This document shows, piece by piece, positions 24,258-25,275 of a DNA stretch of 25,275 nt (positions are counted from its first letter, which is position 1; every line of letters starts with the position of its first letter). Below the pieces are notes generated by a model. That model was given only the letters and a program-made list of their open reading frames with translations. It was not told where the DNA came from and made no database searches. Origin of the DNA: an uncultured Dysgonomonas sp. (GTDB lineage Bacteria; Bacteroidota; Bacteroidia; Bacteroidales; Dysgonomonadaceae); contig CALNCC010000168.1 of the NCBI GenBank assembly GCA_937875275.1, forward strand, positions 1-25,275. The letters are read 5' to 3'. A program made the translations under genes and the position numbers.

Positions 24258-25055
24258 ATGTTAAAAAAATTATTTATTGCTATCGTAGCGATGGCGTTAG
24301 TTGTTCCGGCACAAGCTCAATTAAAAGGTTTAGGTAAGTCATTGGGAAAAGCAGCGAAAACTGCAACAAAAGCTGTAGGAGATGTTGCCGGAGATATGGC
24401 GACAGATATGGCTGCAAATAGTGTGTCTGACAAGATTGTCGAATTTATGGACACAAACAATAATGTAGTAGAAACAGATAGCGATTACTATAAGAGATTG
24501 GAGTCTTTGGTAGCAGCTAACTATACTTCGGTAGATGGATTGTCGCTTAACTACAAAGTGTATCAGAGCGATGAAGCCAATATTCTATCTTTGGCAAACG
24601 GAAATATTCGTGTATATACAGGTATGATGGATTTGCTGTCTGATGACGAGTTGCTTGCTGTTATTGCAAATCAGATAGGACATATCGCAAATAAAGATGT
24701 ACGTGATGCTTTGTTGAAAGTAGCATCAGAAGATAATGCATCGAATGCTACGGGCAAACAACTTGAGAAGATGCTATCTCTGTCCGGAGATAAGTTGGGC
24801 TCAATAATCAATGAGCTGATTCAGATCCCGTATACAGAAACGCAAAACAAAGCAGCAGACTCGTATGCTTACGATTTGTTGAAAAAGAATGGAGCAGAGA
24901 CAGACGCTTTAGTGTCTATGCTGAAGAAATTTGCAGAATTGGAAACTGTGGATGTAGACTCGGATGATGCAAGCGCAGAAGCTCTCGCTGTCGCAAAGTA
25001 TATTGGGGTGAATGCCGGCAACTCAGCAAGGGCATCTTTGGTTGCGTCGAAGTAA
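24258..25055 (+). CDS. Exported M48-like protein with a degenerate protease site
   Basis: The 265-residue protein has a signal peptide (MLKKLFIAIVAMALVVPAQA, cleavage after AQA or nearby) and an Ala/Lys-rich segment (GKSLGKAAKTATKAVGDV). The M48 peptidase domain runs about 75-215: LSLNYKVYQSDEANILSLAN, GNIRVYTGMMDLLSDDELLA, then the motif region AVIANQIGHIANKD. M48 enzymes need HExxH and a downstream Glu; here residues 138-142 are NQIGH, so the first His is Asn and the catalytic Glu is Gln, and the usual ESAAD is NKAAD (197-201), so the third ligand is Asn as well. Only His142 remains. This should be inactive as a zinc protease and may be a pseudo-enzyme, for example a binding or regulatory protein in the periplasm. 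The frame is intact. A terminator follows. Confidence 0.85.
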   Translation: MLKKLFIAIVAMALVVPAQAQLKGLGKSLGKAAKTATKAVGDVAGDMATDMAANSVSDKIVEFMDTNNNVVETDSDYYKRLESLVAANYTSVDGLSLNYKVYQSDEANILSLANGNIRVYTGMMDLLSDDELLAVIANQIGHIANKDVRDALLKVASEDNASNATGKQLEKMLSLSGDKLGSIINELIQIPYTETQNKAADSYAYDLLKKNGAETDALVSMLKKFAELETVDVDSDDASAEALAVAKYIGVNAGNSARASLVASK

Positions 25056-25078
25056 GAAAACGATATATAGTTATTTGC

Positions 25079-25110
25079 AAAGCCGATATTTCTGATGGAG
25101 TATCGGCTTT
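25079..25110 (+). terminator. Hairpin after the M48-like gene
   Basis: AAAGCCGATA (25079-25088) and TATCGGCTTT (25101-25110) form a perfect 10-bp stem around a 12-nt loop, 23 bp after the stop. A and T tracts at the ends of the arms allow termination in either direction. The last 165 bp of the window hold no gene I can support. Confidence 0.7.
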
Positions 25111-25275
25111 CTTAATGCATGAAAACGACCCTCTATAATTGTCCAAAAACACTCTTGTCGGAAGGTGTGGAAAAAGAATCTCTTTTTATTGAAAAAAACT
25201 TTTCTCATTAAGTTGTTCATTGATAGAGTTGTATTTTGATTGTGCTAAAAAAGGTATAAAAAAAGATTGCGTAAA

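Noticed and set aside
1..25275. CRISPR array, transposon ends, phage genes or integrated element
   Set aside because: No regularly spaced direct repeats, transposase or integrase reading frames, or target-site duplications were seen; the gene content looks like core chromosome with operon-scale accessory sets.

Overview
The window looks like chromosomal DNA from a member of the Bacteroidota, most likely order Bacteroidales (Dysgonomonas, Parabacteroides or a relative). The signs are an AT-rich genome, several Bacteroidota-type promoters (-7 box TAnnTTTG, two with a TTG about 20 nt upstream), mostly weak Shine-Dalgarno sequences, two DUF4369/TlpA-like lipoproteins, and families common in this phylum (DUF4254, DUF4956, DUF2490, Bacteroidota-style M48 and PhoH). 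I found no tRNA, rRNA, CRISPR array, transposase, phage gene or integration scar. The genus is an inference.

Region 1 (1-6720). A cut-off TlpA-like lipoprotein gene runs leftward off the window. A 402-bp divergent gap with inverted repeats follows. Then come pepE (alpha-aspartyl dipeptidase) and a membrane-anchored endonuclease I-like nuclease, whose 3' end overlaps that of convergent recG. A second DUF4369/thioredoxin-like lipoprotein with a CEYC site ends at a strong terminator.

Region 2 (6724-11107). A rightward, tightly packed group: the ComM/YifB AAA+ ATPase, a DUF4254 protein, a GT9 heptosyltransferase-like enzyme and a GT4 glycosyltransferase. The last three probably build the lipopolysaccharide or lipooligosaccharide core.

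Region 3 (11121-14569). A leftward five-gene operon: a lipoprotein with two transthyretin-like repeats, a small secreted repeat protein, a VTC-domain (polyphosphate polymerase-like) protein, a DUF4956 membrane protein and a DUF2490 outer-membrane barrel. The genes overlap or nearly touch. The set reads as an envelope-spanning machine around a VTC catalytic domain and is the best candidate here for a little-described system.

Region 4 (14666-20962). A divergent rightward heavy-metal efflux operon: a small His/Cys-rich exported protein, a CusB/CzcB-like adaptor with 25 histidines in about 81 residues, a CusA/CzcA-like RND pump and a TolC-family outer-membrane channel, closed by a terminator. No regulator gene is adjacent.

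Region 5 (21060-25275). An ATP-grasp ligase with a RimK-like N-terminal (RLAN-type) domain paired with a RimI-like GNAT acetyltransferase, then a PhoH-family ATPase, then an exported M48-like protein whose zinc-protease residues are replaced (NQIGH instead of HExxH), followed by a terminator and about 165 bp with no recognisable gene.
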